Assembly: GCF_021295395.1 (NCBI RefSeq)
Contig: NZ_JAIWOU010000001.1
Span: 499,001 to 563,000, forward strand
Source: Komagataeibacter sp. FNDCR2
GTDB taxonomy: Bacteria > Pseudomonadota > Alphaproteobacteria > Acetobacterales > Acetobacteraceae
Reading direction: 5' to 3'
DNA: 64,000 bases
Positions 35,391 through 44,523 of this stretch are shown here, in pieces; the first letter of the stretch is position 1, and every line of letters starts with the position of its first letter. The notes under the pieces were generated by a model, which searched no databases, was not told where the DNA came from, and was given only the letters and a program-made list of their open reading frames with translations. The translations under genes and the position numbers were made by a program.

Positions 35391-35864
35391 ATGACAGACA
35401 CCGTGCCCGCCACAACGGACACACCCACCAGCACCCCCGCCATTCCCGCGCCCGCCCCTGCCTTTCCCACCGCCGCGACACTGCCCGATACGCCGCTGGT
35501 GGATACGGAACTGGCGCTGGCGCGACGTTATATGGGCTACCCCGCCATGGGCGGGGTGGATAGCGGCATGCAGTCGTGGCGGTTTTTCCGTGTTTACGGG
35601 TTCAACGAATGGCGGCTGCGCAACCTTGCGCCAGCGGAATGCGCGCAGGCGCGGGCCTTCGTGCTGCAATGCCAGATTCTGGAAACCGCCATCATGAACG
35701 CCACGGCCAATCTCGATACCGAACGCGCCGCGGTCTGGACGCGCAATAGTACCGAGGTGCCCGACCGCTTCATGCTCTACACGCGCTGGCGGGTACAGCT
35801 TTGCAACTTTCTGGGCGTACCACCGGGTCCGGGGCTGCGCGGGGTGGGGGAGATCATCATCTGA
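35391..35864 (+). CDS. Head-tail connector-type protein
   Basis: A 157-residue protein with a 30-residue Pro/Thr/Ala-rich leader and a helical body containing MQSWRFFRVYGFNEWRLRNL and TEVPDRFMLYTRWRVQLCNF. It follows the capsid gene, where head-completion proteins normally lie, and its stop overlaps the next start (TGATG). The assignment rests on position and size; I do not recognise a specific family. Confidence 0.5.
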   Translation: MTDTVPATTDTPTSTPAIPAPAPAFPTAATLPDTPLVDTELALARRYMGYPAMGGVDSGMQSWRFFRVYGFNEWRLRNLAPAECAQARAFVLQCQILETAIMNATANLDTERAAVWTRNSTEVPDRFMLYTRWRVQLCNFLGVPPGPGLRGVGEIII

Positions 35865-36514
35865 TGGACCAGCCCACCCTGAGCCGCCTTGTCGCAACCG
35901 GCTTCGCCCGTGCGGCGGCGCGTGTGGGGGCCGCATGCACGCAGTACCGCCCCACCACCCCCATGCAGCCCCTGGGCGTGGCCCATGCATGGGTCATGGC
36001 CGCGTTCAGCAACGACCGGGCCTTCGGCTTTGCCGGGCCCGCGTTGTGGGACGTCCCCTTTGTCTATGCGCTGATGGATACCAGCGACGTGCAGGCGGGC
36101 GATATCCTGACCTGTGCGCGGGAGACCTATTTTGTCGCCCGGCACGAACCCTTCCGTCCGCCCCTGTGCGTGCTGTGCAACACGGTTGTCACACTTGCGG
36201 CCACCACCGCGCTGGCAACGGACCTGGCCAATCCGGGCGGATACGCCACATCGGGCGATGTGACGGCGCAGACCGTCCTCGCCACCGGCTGGCCCGCGCT
36301 GATCCGGCTGGGCGGGGGCGCCAGCGTGCCGGGGCCGGACCAGCCCGGCGCGATCCGTGGCGGCGCGGTGGAGATGTTCATGCCCAGCATTACGGGCGTG
36401 ACACTCCAGCCCGCCATGTGGGTCCATGCGGCCGACGGCACCCGTTACACCATAGGCAGCGCGCGTGCCGGCCCATGGGGCACGCGCTGCCTGATGGAGC
36501 AGCAGCAGGCATGA
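35864..36514 (+). CDS. Head completion or neck protein
   Basis: A 216-residue protein translationally coupled to the preceding connector gene. It is rich in beta-strand-like segments (GDILTCARETYFVARHEP and WVHAADGTRYTIGSARAG), as in head-tail stoppers and neck proteins. Family not recognised; called from order between capsid and sheath. Confidence 0.5.
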   Translation: MDQPTLSRLVATGFARAAARVGAACTQYRPTTPMQPLGVAHAWVMAAFSNDRAFGFAGPALWDVPFVYALMDTSDVQAGDILTCARETYFVARHEPFRPPLCVLCNTVVTLAATTALATDLANPGGYATSGDVTAQTVLATGWPALIRLGGGASVPGPDQPGAIRGGAVEMFMPSITGVTLQPAMWVHAADGTRYTIGSARAGPWGTRCLMEQQQA

Positions 36515-36559
36515 GGGGGACCGATCTCCCCCACCACAGGAAACAGGAGCCGCGATGAC

Positions 36560-37429
36560 ATGGCCGATATTTCCACCATCTCCACCGCCATCGCCACGGC
36601 TCTGGCAACCGCCCTATGTCCCGATGGCACGCCGGGCAGCGCGTGTACGGGCCGCCCGCTGGTCATACGCCGGGGCGGGCTGACGCAGGCCGATCTGGCC
36701 GGTGTGGCCAATACATTACAGAATGGATGCGACTTCATCGGCATTATGGATGAAGCCACATCCTGGGCCCGGGTGGACGAACCACTGGGCCGCCCGTGGC
36801 GGTTTGCGGGCATACGGCCCGCCAGTCTCACCATAAGCGCGCAGGCCAGTACCGCCACCGTCACGCTTGCGCCCGATGTCGCGCCTACCGGCACGGTGGG
36901 ACTGGTCGTATCAGGGCTGGCAGGGATTACGGGCAATGCCTGCACCATGCATGTGGCGGCTATGGGCGATACGGCGCAGTCTGTCGCCGCGGCCCTTGCC
37001 GCACCGCTGCCCGGCGCGGTGGTGGATGGCCCTGTCATCACCATTCCCGACGCGCGTGATATGCAGGCGATCAATGCGGATGTGGTGACCGCACGCTGCA
37101 TTGCACGCAGGCAGCAGCAGATGTTCGTGCTGACCGCCTGGTCCGCCACCCCCGCCGGGCGGGACGCGCTGGGCTGCGCGCTCAGCGATGCGCTGGCCCT
37201 GACCGACTGGATGACGGATGCGGATGGCTCCACCTTCCGTATCGAGGCACGGGCCGCGTTTAACGATGATACGGCCATGAACCGGGGCATGTTTTCCCGA
37301 CCCGCCCATTTTCTCGTGACCTATGACACCGAACTGACCCGTCCCGCCCCGGTCATGCTGGCCGGAGGTATTGGTCTGCCCGGCGGTCTCGTGACGGGTG
37401 ACCTGCTGCTGGGCGCGCCCCTGGGCTGA
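36560..37429 (+). CDS. Tail completion or neck protein
   Basis: A 289-residue protein immediately before the tail sheath gene. It begins MADISTISTAIATALATALC, a helical start typical of Mu-type tail completion proteins, and has an inserted Ala/Thr/Val-rich domain at about 90-165. The C-terminal part includes SRPAHFLVTYDTELTRPAPV. Position argues for a tail terminator or neck subunit that joins sheath to head. Confidence 0.5.
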   Translation: MADISTISTAIATALATALCPDGTPGSACTGRPLVIRRGGLTQADLAGVANTLQNGCDFIGIMDEATSWARVDEPLGRPWRFAGIRPASLTISAQASTATVTLAPDVAPTGTVGLVVSGLAGITGNACTMHVAAMGDTAQSVAAALAAPLPGAVVDGPVITIPDARDMQAINADVVTARCIARRQQQMFVLTAWSATPAGRDALGCALSDALALTDWMTDADGSTFRIEARAAFNDDTAMNRGMFSRPAHFLVTYDTELTRPAPVMLAGGIGLPGGLVTGDLLLGAPLG

Positions 37430-37493
37430 GACCTGGCAATCCATCACTCCCCCTTCAACGCGGCATGCCGCGCAATACGGAAAGACAGACGTA

Positions 37494-38981
37494 ATGACCA
37501 TTTACCAGTCCGGGCAACTGAACACCAACAGCCTGAACGTGCCGGACCTGTACGTGCAGATCCTTCAGCCGCAGACACTCGCGCTCAATGGCGTTGCAAG
37601 CGGGCGCATCGGCCTTGTGGGCACCGCCGCATGGGGCGCGGTTGGCACGCCTGTCATCGTAGGCGGCATGGGCGACTTCCTGGCCGCCTTCGGCCCCAAG
37701 CAGGCGCTGGCCAGCGATATGGGCATGGCCGTGAACATCGCACTGCTGCAGGGGGCATCCGATTTCCGCTGTGTGCGGGTGACCGACGGCACCGATGCCG
37801 CCGCCACGGCCGAGCTTTCCGGTGTGACGCTGAACGCGGTCCATACCGGCAGCGCGGGCAACGCCATCGTGGCCATGCTGGCGCAGGATACGATCCTGCC
37901 CACTTATTATACCCTGAGCATCAGCCATGCCGTGCTGGGCAGCCGTACCTATCGCGGCACGACATGGGTGGGCCTTGCCACCGCCCTTGCGGCGGATGAT
38001 ACGGCGCTGGTCCGCGCCAGCGTACCGCAGACCGCCCCCGCGCTGGCAGCGGGATCGGTCACGCTGGCGGGCGGGACGGATGGGGGCACGCCCGCTACCG
38101 CCGCCTTTATCGGTGTTGACGGTACCATGCGCACCGGCATGTACGCATTGCGCGGGCAGGGCTGCGCGATCGGGGTGCTGCATGGGGTGAGTGATGCCAC
38201 ATCATGGACCACGCAGGCCGCTTTCGGGCTGGAGGAAGGAATGTACATGATCGCCTGCGGACCGGCGGGCGACACGATCGCCAATGCGGTGACGCAGAAG
38301 GCGGCGGCCGGGCTGGACAGCTATGGCGTGAAGCTCATGCTGGGGGACTGGCTGTGGTGGGATGATGACACGAATGGCGACATGCTGGTGCCGCCACAGG
38401 CTTTTGTCGCGGGGGTTCTGGGTGGGCTTTCCCCCGAACAGTCAAGCCTGAACCGGCAGCTTTACGGTGTGATCGGCAGCCAGAAGGCTGGTCTGGTTTC
38501 CAGCGGGCAGGCGGCGACCTATTCCACCGCCGAGCTTTCCGCCCTGTTCGCCGCCGGGATCGACGTGGTGTGCAACCCCGCGCCCGGTGGGGCCTACTGG
38601 GCCGTGCGCGGAGGTATCAACACCTCATCCGACGCCGATACCAATGATGACAGCTACACCCGCCTGACCAACTACATCTCCGAAACCATCAACGCGGGCA
38701 TGGGCGCGTTTGTGGGCGCGGTGATCACGCCCACGCTGTTTGGCGATATCCGGGCCGTGCTGCTGGGCACGCTGTCCAACATGGTCACCACCGGTATTCT
38801 GGGGGCCAGCACGGATTACGCCGTGGTGTGCGACACGACCAACAACCCGCAGTCCCGCACGGCGCTGGGCTATGTCCGCGCGGATGTGCAGGTGCGCTAC
38901 CAGGGCATCAACCGCTTCTTCGTGGTCAACCTCCAGGGCGGGGCCAGTGTCACGGTCAGCACCGACACACCTACGGCCTGA
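37494..38981 (+). CDS. Contractile tail sheath protein (Mu gpL type)
   Basis: A 495-residue tail sheath subunit. The N-terminal VPDLYVQILQPQTLALNGVA and GLVGTAAWGAVGTPVIV are the Mu-like sheath opening; the C-terminal RLTNYISETINAGMGAFVGA and GYVRADVQVRYQGINRFFVV form the conserved subtilisin-like sheath domain. It establishes that the particle is a contractile-tailed (myovirus) type. The start at 37494 follows a weak GACAGACGTA leader. Confidence 0.9.
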   Translation: MTIYQSGQLNTNSLNVPDLYVQILQPQTLALNGVASGRIGLVGTAAWGAVGTPVIVGGMGDFLAAFGPKQALASDMGMAVNIALLQGASDFRCVRVTDGTDAAATAELSGVTLNAVHTGSAGNAIVAMLAQDTILPTYYTLSISHAVLGSRTYRGTTWVGLATALAADDTALVRASVPQTAPALAAGSVTLAGGTDGGTPATAAFIGVDGTMRTGMYALRGQGCAIGVLHGVSDATSWTTQAAFGLEEGMYMIACGPAGDTIANAVTQKAAAGLDSYGVKLMLGDWLWWDDDTNGDMLVPPQAFVAGVLGGLSPEQSSLNRQLYGVIGSQKAGLVSSGQAATYSTAELSALFAAGIDVVCNPAPGGAYWAVRGGINTSSDADTNDDSYTRLTNYISETINAGMGAFVGAVITPTLFGDIRAVLLGTLSNMVTTGILGASTDYAVVCDTTNNPQSRTALGYVRADVQVRYQGINRFFVVNLQGGASVTVSTDTPTA

Positions 38982-39009
38982 CCCCATTTTTCCGGTCTAT
39001 CCCTGTTAC

Positions 39010-39035
39010 GGGCGGCCTTGAGGCCGCCCTTTTTT
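39010..39035 (+). terminator. Hairpin with T-tract between sheath and tube genes
   Basis: GGGCGGCCT and AGGCCGCCC pair perfectly around a 2-base loop, followed by six T residues. It lies 13 bp before the tube start codon, so it probably reduces or shapes read-through between sheath and tube. Confidence 0.8.
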
Positions 39036-39047
39036 ATGGAGACGTGA

Positions 39048-39479
39048 ATGTCCACCAAACCCTTCAATATCGGTCGCGACTGCCGGGTGGTTCTGGTCTA
39101 TAACGGCAGCCGCATCGACCTGCCCACCGTGACGGGTTTCAGCGCGCAGCAGCGCACCAGCTCGCTATCCTCCAGCCCGCTCAACGACATGCCGCTGTTC
39201 TATGACGTGCCCAACGGGTGGAACGGGCATTTCAGCTTCCAGCGCGACAGTTCGGGGGCGGATGACCTGTTTTCGGCCATTGAAAACGGCTTCTGGGCGG
39301 CGGGCACCGTGGTGCTGGGCAGCATCTACCAGTACGTGACGGAATGTGACGGCTCGCTCAGCACGTTCGAATTCATCGGCGCCTCGATCCAGCTTGCCGA
39401 TGCGGGGCACTACCAGTCCGAAATGCTGGTGACACAGACTATCAGCTTCAACGCCCGCGCACGCAACCGCATTTCCTGA
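39048..39479 (+). CDS. Tail tube protein (Mu gpM type)
   Basis: A 143-residue tail tube subunit that lines the DNA channel inside the sheath. The beta-rich sequence with GWNGHFSFQRDSSGADDLF, the middle QYVTECDGSLSTFEFIGAS and the final YQSEMLVTQTISFNARAR are typical of Mu/P2-like tubes. TGGAGACGTGA precedes the ATG. It directly follows a terminator-like hairpin. Confidence 0.85.
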   Translation: MSTKPFNIGRDCRVVLVYNGSRIDLPTVTGFSAQQRTSSLSSSPLNDMPLFYDVPNGWNGHFSFQRDSSGADDLFSAIENGFWAAGTVVLGSIYQYVTECDGSLSTFEFIGASIQLADAGHYQSEMLVTQTISFNARARNRIS

Positions 39480-39493
39480 TCGGAAGGTTTGAC

Positions 39494-39805
39494 ATGACGG
39501 AACAGACCGTAAAAACGAGCGATGGCCGCACCATCACCTACCGTGAACGTGGACCGGGCGATGTGCTGGCGCTGCTTGAACTCGGTCCGGCCACGCCGTC
39601 CACCGCGTGGCTGGAATACGCGCTCATGGTCTCCTCGGTCGAGGCGATCGACACCGTACCCGTCATCCGCCCGCAGACGCGCCTGCAGCTTGAGCAGCTT
39701 GCCAACCAGATCGGCCATGCGGGGATCGAGGCCCTGTCCACCGCGCTGTTTGGCACGGACGGGCCGGACAGGGCCGAGGCGGAAAGAACAGCCGCAAAAA
39801 ACTGA
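39494..39805 (+). CDS. Tail assembly chaperone, short (gpG-like) form
   Basis: A 103-residue chaperone that coats the tape measure during tail assembly. It lies in the canonical slot between tube and tape measure. The last codons contain the perfect slippery heptamer A-AAA-AAC directly before the stop, so a share of ribosomes shift -1 and make the longer form. The short form has a beta-rich first part and a helical end (RLQLEQLANQIGHAGIEALS). Confidence 0.85.
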   Translation: MTEQTVKTSDGRTITYRERGPGDVLALLELGPATPSTAWLEYALMVSSVEAIDTVPVIRPQTRLQLEQLANQIGHAGIEALSTALFGTDGPDRAEAERTAAKN

Positions 39806-39978
39806 GCAGGCACCCCGTCCTGATCGAGGTCGCGGCCCTGGTCGGGAACGGGGTGCCATGGGATGTCGCCATGGCCATGCCGCGCGTGCGGCGCATGGCA
39901 TTTCTTGTTGCCTTTGGCGAACTTGCGGGCGGGCGGTATGACTGGAACACGCAACAATGGGACCACCCTGATGGCTGA
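39494..39978 (+). CDS. Tail assembly chaperone, -1 frameshifted (gpGT-like) form
   Basis: A fused product of 161 residues, made when ribosomes slip at 39796-39802 and continue in the -1 frame from 39802. The extension of 58 residues begins LSRHPVLIEVAALVGNGVPW and includes MPRVRRMAFLVAFGELAGGR, ending at a TGA inside the tape measure start. The extension is an open, protein-like helical segment, as in other phages where the T-domain binds the tail tube. The evidence is sequence-based and strong; the ratio of the two forms is unknown. Confidence 0.85.
39796..39857 (+). promoter_or_regulatory. Programmed -1 ribosomal frameshift element
   Basis: The slippery heptamer AAAAAAC (39796-39802) is in the correct zero-frame phase. 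After a 6-base spacer that includes the zero-frame stop, GGCACCCCGT (39809-39818) pairs perfectly with ACGGGGTGCC (39848-39857) across a 29-base loop. Heptamer, spacer and stem together match the textbook signal. Confidence 0.88.
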
Positions 39979-41335
39979 CTCCCACTACCCGGCCACAACC
40001 CTTGCCACGCTGGCCCGCATTGTGGCGGGGGCGGGACGGGGCATGGGGGGCATTGCAAACCGGCTGCGCGCAAGGGGCAGCCGGATCGGGCGGTTGGCCC
40101 ATGCCGTGCAGCGCATCATGGCCGGGTCCAGCCTGTCCGGGCTGGTCGCGCCGTTCATTTCAACACCGGGCGGCGACAGGGGGGAGGACAACCTGCCCAT
40201 TGTGGCCACAGACCCCGCCATTCCGGCCATTACCCAAGCCGCAGCCAAACTGGCATGGTCACGGCATGCCAATACGACCGCCGCAATGGGGGGCGTGCCG
40301 CGCGCGCTGTCGGTACCAGCCCCTGTCCTGCCCGGGCCGGACCCTGCGCCGGGCCGGCGGGTGGAGCGTCTGGTTGAGGTGATCCACCGTATCACGACAC
40401 GGCCGGCACCCCCGGCGCTGCCGACCCGCGCGGCATCCGGCCGCACGGGAGCATGGACTGCGGCACGACATGCTCCATTGCCCGGCTATGTTCCGGTGCG
40501 CGGGGGGGCACACATGGCTGTTACACCCCGGCCCGTTACCGGGCTTTACGTTACACCTGTATCCGGGGCCTCCGGGTCGATAACCCCTCTGCCTGCTGTT
40601 GTCCGGCCTGCGGCTTTCCTGCCCATGACCACGTTGGGGCGACAGCCTGCCCGGGCCACCATGCGTCCGGTCCTGATGCGCGCCGCCCTGAAGGCAGATG
40701 CGATTGGCCGCCGCGCAACCCGCATGCCCCTGACATCTTTCCCCTATGCACCGGGCAAGGCCCTATCCCCCGCAGGGGGCGCAGATGGACAGTCCGTCAC
40801 CATTCCCGCGCACGGGATCGCGCCCATGCTGGCGGAAGGAAACTCCACCGGCATCAACATGCGCACGGGATACCCTGCCGGGCTGTTACCAGCGGGATTA
40901 CCCGCCTTCAGACCCGATCATACTGATCGGGCCATGGCAGGGAGGCGATCCGTCCTGGGTGAGAATCTGAAACGGATACCATCCAGCCCGATGCCACCTT
41001 TTCACCCGGTGGGTGGACAGGTAGCATGGGGACGCAAAATCACACCCATAGGCATAGCGGCAGGCACGGGGCAGCAGACCGGATGGGAGCGGCCTGCTTT
41101 CATCAGTCCATTGCCGATCGCACGTCCTGACATATCGGGCCACGGCGGCACGGCGCGGAGCGGTCCGGCACCAGTGGTTCAGGTCACCATTCCGCTGAAG
41201 CTGGATCATCACACACTGGGGCTGGCCGTGGCCCGGATCGATACGAACCACGCCCTGCATGAACACCGCGCCACCGGCACCGCACCGGATGTACTGCAGT
41301 ACCCCCAGATGCCGGGCCGGTCTATCGGCAGATAG
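39971..41335 (+). CDS. Short tail tape measure protein
   Basis: A 454-residue protein in the tape-measure slot; its ATG lies inside the end of the frameshifted chaperone. The N-terminal part is helical and basic (LATLARIVAGAGRGMGGIAN). The centre is unusually Pro/Gly/Thr-rich and without clear coiled coil or membrane helices. The C-terminus VVQVTIPLKLDHHTLGLAV and the NHALHEHRATGT tail look like the end of Mu-type tape measures. At about 0.15 nm per residue this would set a tail of around 70 nm, short for a myovirus. Confidence 0.7.
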   Translation: MADSHYPATTLATLARIVAGAGRGMGGIANRLRARGSRIGRLAHAVQRIMAGSSLSGLVAPFISTPGGDRGEDNLPIVATDPAIPAITQAAAKLAWSRHANTTAAMGGVPRALSVPAPVLPGPDPAPGRRVERLVEVIHRITTRPAPPALPTRAASGRTGAWTAARHAPLPGYVPVRGGAHMAVTPRPVTGLYVTPVSGASGSITPLPAVVRPAAFLPMTTLGRQPARATMRPVLMRAALKADAIGRRATRMPLTSFPYAPGKALSPAGGADGQSVTIPAHGIAPMLAEGNSTGINMRTGYPAGLLPAGLPAFRPDHTDRAMAGRRSVLGENLKRIPSSPMPPFHPVGGQVAWGRKITPIGIAAGTGQQTGWERPAFISPLPIARPDISGHGGTARSGPAPVVQVTIPLKLDHHTLGLAVARIDTNHALHEHRATGTAPDVLQYPQMPGRSIGR

Positions 41336-41550
41336 GAAAATTACGGGGCATAAGCGTGCAGAGGCGGCTCCCCGGACCGTAATGCTTCCCGCCTGCATGG
41401 TTTGACGTTACACAGGGTAAATAATGGCACAGATGCGCCAGTCATTACTGCCATGTAGTCTTTAGCCACTACCTTGTCCCCATCATCCATTCTTCTGTCA
41501 TACCTGATGGGCTGCCCGCTTGGTGGCCCCGTTTTCCAGTGGAATCCCCT

Positions 41551-42471
41551 ATGTCCCTGACCCTTCTGAACGCGGAAACCGCCATCGGTTCGATCGGACG
41601 GCTCTGGGCGTCCGCGCCCATAACCATCGGTCCGCTCACGCTAAGTGGGCTGGAGGTGCCACAGGTCATACGTGATGGCGGCACCCAGCAGGTGGCGGTC
41701 CATCGGTTGCCCGGTGGAAACAGGATTATCGACGCGGTAGGCAATGACCCTGACCGGCTGGAACTCAGCGGTACCTTTGTCGGACCCACAGCCATTACGC
41801 GGGCACGGATGCTCAGGCAGATGCGCATTGCGGGCCTGCCCGTGATGTTTACCGGGGCCGGGCTGTCGCTTACGGTCAGGATTGTCCAATATTCCTATGA
41901 TTACCAGCAGAAGGGCGTTGTCATTCCCTACCGGCTGGTGCTGGAGCAGCCACCGCAGGTGCCGGTTGCATCGGGCATTACGTCGGGTCTGTCGGCGCTG
42001 ATTGGCAATGATGCGGCATCCGCACTCTCAGGCATTACCGGCGCGCTGGGCGATGTGGCGACCGTTGCGGGCGACGTGACCGGTCAAATTTCCACCGTGA
42101 TGGGCCAGGTCACCCCCATTGCCGACATGGCGGGGGCAGGGGGCGTGTTTGCCGGTATTCAGGATAATCTGGGCATGGTTGGCGGCCTGTCGGGGGCAGG
42201 GGTCAATCTGGCTTCCGTGCCTGGCAGCGCGGCAAGCCTTGTCTCCGGGCTGGAATCCGCCGGGGGCGGGCTGACCACGGCCATAAGCCAGACCGGGGCG
42301 AACCTCGACGGCATCAGCCTGAACAACGCTACGGCCCTTTCCACCCTGACCCAGAACGCGGAACTGCACAATGCGTCGGTCACGTCCGGCGCGCTGGTCA
42401 ACCGGGCCTACGCCAACACCATCACCGCGACAGACGGCACGCAGAACGGGCCGCTGGTCACAACGCAGTAG
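41551..42471 (+). CDS. Mu gpN-like DNA circularisation/tail protein
   Basis: A 306-residue baseplate-associated protein in the position of Mu gpN. The N-terminal domain contains SGLEVPQVIRDGGTQQVAVH, PGGNRIIDAVGNDPDRLELS and GVVIPYRLVLEQPP, a pattern typical of the DNA-circularisation N-terminal family. The remaining half is Ala/Gly/Ser-rich and helical. The ATG at 41551 is preferred over a GTG four codons earlier, but no strong ribosome-binding site decides it. The 215-bp gap upstream shows no gene. Confidence 0.7.
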   Translation: MSLTLLNAETAIGSIGRLWASAPITIGPLTLSGLEVPQVIRDGGTQQVAVHRLPGGNRIIDAVGNDPDRLELSGTFVGPTAITRARMLRQMRIAGLPVMFTGAGLSLTVRIVQYSYDYQQKGVVIPYRLVLEQPPQVPVASGITSGLSALIGNDAASALSGITGALGDVATVAGDVTGQISTVMGQVTPIADMAGAGGVFAGIQDNLGMVGGLSGAGVNLASVPGSAASLVSGLESAGGGLTTAISQTGANLDGISLNNATALSTLTQNAELHNASVTSGALVNRAYANTITATDGTQNGPLVTTQ

Positions 42472-42483
42472 GAGCAGCGGGAC

Positions 42484-42693
42484 ATGGCGACCACCCTCAA
42501 GGTCACGGCGGCGGATATCTCACTATATCATGTGGCCGCAGCGCAGTTGGGCGATGCCACGCAGTGGTGGCGCATCGCACAGCTTAACGGCATGACGGAT
42601 CCCGACCTGTCAGGGTTCGCCACGCCGGTCACACTGGTGCTGCCCACGGTCGATGCATCGCAGGATAGCGGTGTGCCGGGGGTGGCGTCGTGA
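42484..42693 (+). CDS. LysM-like tail protein X
   Basis: A 69-residue small baseplate protein with one LysM-like fold: LYHVAAAQLGDATQWWRIAQ followed by LNGMTDPD. Tail X proteins of this size link hub and tube and may contact peptidoglycan. Its TGA overlaps the GTG start of the hub gene (42690-42693), so the two are coupled. Confidence 0.8.
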   Translation: MATTLKVTAADISLYHVAAAQLGDATQWWRIAQLNGMTDPDLSGFATPVTLVLPTVDASQDSGVPGVAS

Positions 42694-43853
42694 GCGAGAG
42701 CATGACAGTCACCGCCCCACGCGGGCAACCCGTATGGCGCGCGCCCCGCGCGCGGCTGCTGGTCAATGGCGCGGAAAGGGGAGAGACGGCTCTGGAACGC
42801 TTCACCCTGACCCGCACCCGCTACAGCCGTGCGGATACGCTGGATCTGGAGCTTGCCCTTGACCGCACGAAAGTGCCGAAATCCGGTCTGTGGTTCGACC
42901 TGAAGGCACCATTACCGGGCGCGGCGCTGGCCGATATCGACATCCAGCTTCAGATGCGCGACGCCGCGCAGGCAGGCGCGCAGTGGACCACGATGTTCCA
43001 GGGACTCATCGACCACGTCACACTCAGCCCGGCGGAAACGTCCGTCCATATCCAGTGCCGCGACTATCTGGCGAAACTGCTCGATATGCGGGTTCTCGAT
43101 GGCTGGCTGAACATGACCGGAGCGGAAGTGGTCAAGGCTATGATCGTCACCGCCGGACTGACCGCCCATGTCACCATGACCGATGGCATGGTGGGCCAGT
43201 TCTGGCAGGTCGAGCACAAGCGCACATCCGCCCCCAGCCACAACCGTTTCCAGACCGCATTCGACCTTGCCAGCTATCTGGCCGGCATGACCGGCTGCGA
43301 CCTGTATGCGAACGGGAAAACCATTATCTGCGCGCCCTATCCGGTAGCGGACAAATCCAACACGCATGTTCTGGATTACAGGGATGGCGGCCCGAACACT
43401 CCGGTCACGATGGGGGCCAGCGGGTTGCGTCTTACCCGTGACTACCAGATTGCCAGGGGCGTGATCGTGCATGTCATGTCATGGGACAGCCGCCAGCGGA
43501 CACGGATTGATTACTACTGGTCCGCCCAAGGCGGATCGACCTGCATGACGCAGGGAGACGGAAACCTGCACAGCTTTACCCTGCCCGGCGCGCGGCTTGA
43601 TCTGCTGCGGCAGTACGCCGAAGTCAAATACAACCAGATCGTGGCCCATGAGCGTACTGTTAGCGGCACCATACCCGGCCGCATCACGCTGGAGCCGCGC
43701 CAGTTCATGCGGATAACCGGCACCGGCACGACATGGGACGGCACGCTGGATGTGGAGGCTGTCAGCAGCAGCTTTTCGTGGGAAGGCGGATTTTCGCAAC
43801 AGATCACCCTGCGCACCCGCAACGGGACGAATGATGAGAATGCCAATGGCTGA
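42690..43853 (+). CDS. Baseplate hub protein (Mu gpP / P2 gpD type)
   Basis: A 387-residue hub protein at the base of the tail tube. The GTG start at 42690 shares the GTGA overlap with the LysM gene and gives an N-terminus with the RYSRADTLDLELALDR segment typical of the family. HIQCRDYLAKLLDMRVLDG and the ITLEPRQFMRITGTGTTWDG stretch match the late-control-D-like domains. It is followed by the spike gene, with which it overlaps. Confidence 0.82.
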   Translation: MSESMTVTAPRGQPVWRAPRARLLVNGAERGETALERFTLTRTRYSRADTLDLELALDRTKVPKSGLWFDLKAPLPGAALADIDIQLQMRDAAQAGAQWTTMFQGLIDHVTLSPAETSVHIQCRDYLAKLLDMRVLDGWLNMTGAEVVKAMIVTAGLTAHVTMTDGMVGQFWQVEHKRTSAPSHNRFQTAFDLASYLAGMTGCDLYANGKTIICAPYPVADKSNTHVLDYRDGGPNTPVTMGASGLRLTRDYQIARGVIVHVMSWDSRQRTRIDYYWSAQGGSTCMTQGDGNLHSFTLPGARLDLLRQYAEVKYNQIVAHERTVSGTIPGRITLEPRQFMRITGTGTTWDGTLDVEAVSSSFSWEGGFSQQITLRTRNGTNDENANG

Positions 43854-44523
43854 TACCCGCATGATCGCCGCCAGCACGGCGAATGCCGTGGCACAGCCCG
43901 GCTTCGGGCTGGTCAGCGCGGTGGACCCGGTGAACCATGCGGTCAAGGTCATATTCCAGCCTTCGGGCGTGGAAAGCGGCTGGATACCCTGCGGCGCGAT
44001 GCAGGTGGGCAACCTGCGCATCGCCTGCCTGCCCGATATGGGCGCGCATGTGGTGGTCATGGCGGTGGAAGGCGATGCCGAGCATGCGCTGGCGGCCTGC
44101 CCGGTCTATGACGCGGTAATGATGCCCCCCGTATCGCCCGCGACCGGAAAGCAGGCCCAGCCGGGCGAACTCCTGATCATGGCGGGATGTGGCGCGCCAC
44201 CAGCGACAGGCGGCGCAGCGCCAGGAAACGCGACCCCGAACGCGCCATGGTGGCACATGACCCCGACCGCGATTTACGCAGGCGCTGGAAGCGCAACCGA
44301 GACCCTGACCAATAACGGCAAGACCTGGAAGGTGGGAAGTATGAGCATGGTGCTGGACATGAATGGACTGTCCGTGACCGGAGGCGACATTACGACCGAC
44401 AGGAACATGACCGCCCAGGGCACCGTAACCGGGCAGACGGATGTCAGGGCGGCCGCGATATCAGGCAGGACCCACGCCCACCCGGTCAGTGACACACCGG
44501 GTGTGACGGGCGCGCCGCAATGA
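43831..44523 (+). CDS. Baseplate assembly protein V, membrane-piercing spike
   Basis: A spike protein of about 230 residues. An OB-fold-like first half (FGLVSAVDPVNHAVKVIFQP, then GDAEHALAACPVYD) leads to a repetitive beta-helix part (MVLDMNGLSVTGGDITTDRN). The C-terminus has SGRTHAHPVSDTPGVTGAP, where His-x-His coordinates iron at the tip of such spikes. The start is unclear among ATG codons at 43831, 43834, 43840 and 43846; the first follows GGGACGA. It overlaps both neighbours, as usual in this module. Confidence 0.85.
   Translation: MMRMPMADTRMIAASTANAVAQPGFGLVSAVDPVNHAVKVIFQPSGVESGWIPCGAMQVGNLRIACLPDMGAHVVVMAVEGDAEHALAACPVYDAVMMPPVSPATGKQAQPGELLIMAGCGAPPATGGAAPGNATPNAPWWHMTPTAIYAGAGSATETLTNNGKTWKVGSMSMVLDMNGLSVTGGDITTDRNMTAQGTVTGQTDVRAAAISGRTHAHPVSDTPGVTGAPQ

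Noticed and set aside
34314-35990. 558-codon minus-strand open frame over the capsid gene
   Set aside because: Its translation is Arg/Gly/His-rich and matches no family, while the plus-strand frame reads as a capsid protein.
41336-41550. Small gene in the gap between tape measure and the gpN-like gene
   Set aside because: Only a 13-codon frame with a start codon was found and nothing resembled a phage protein.
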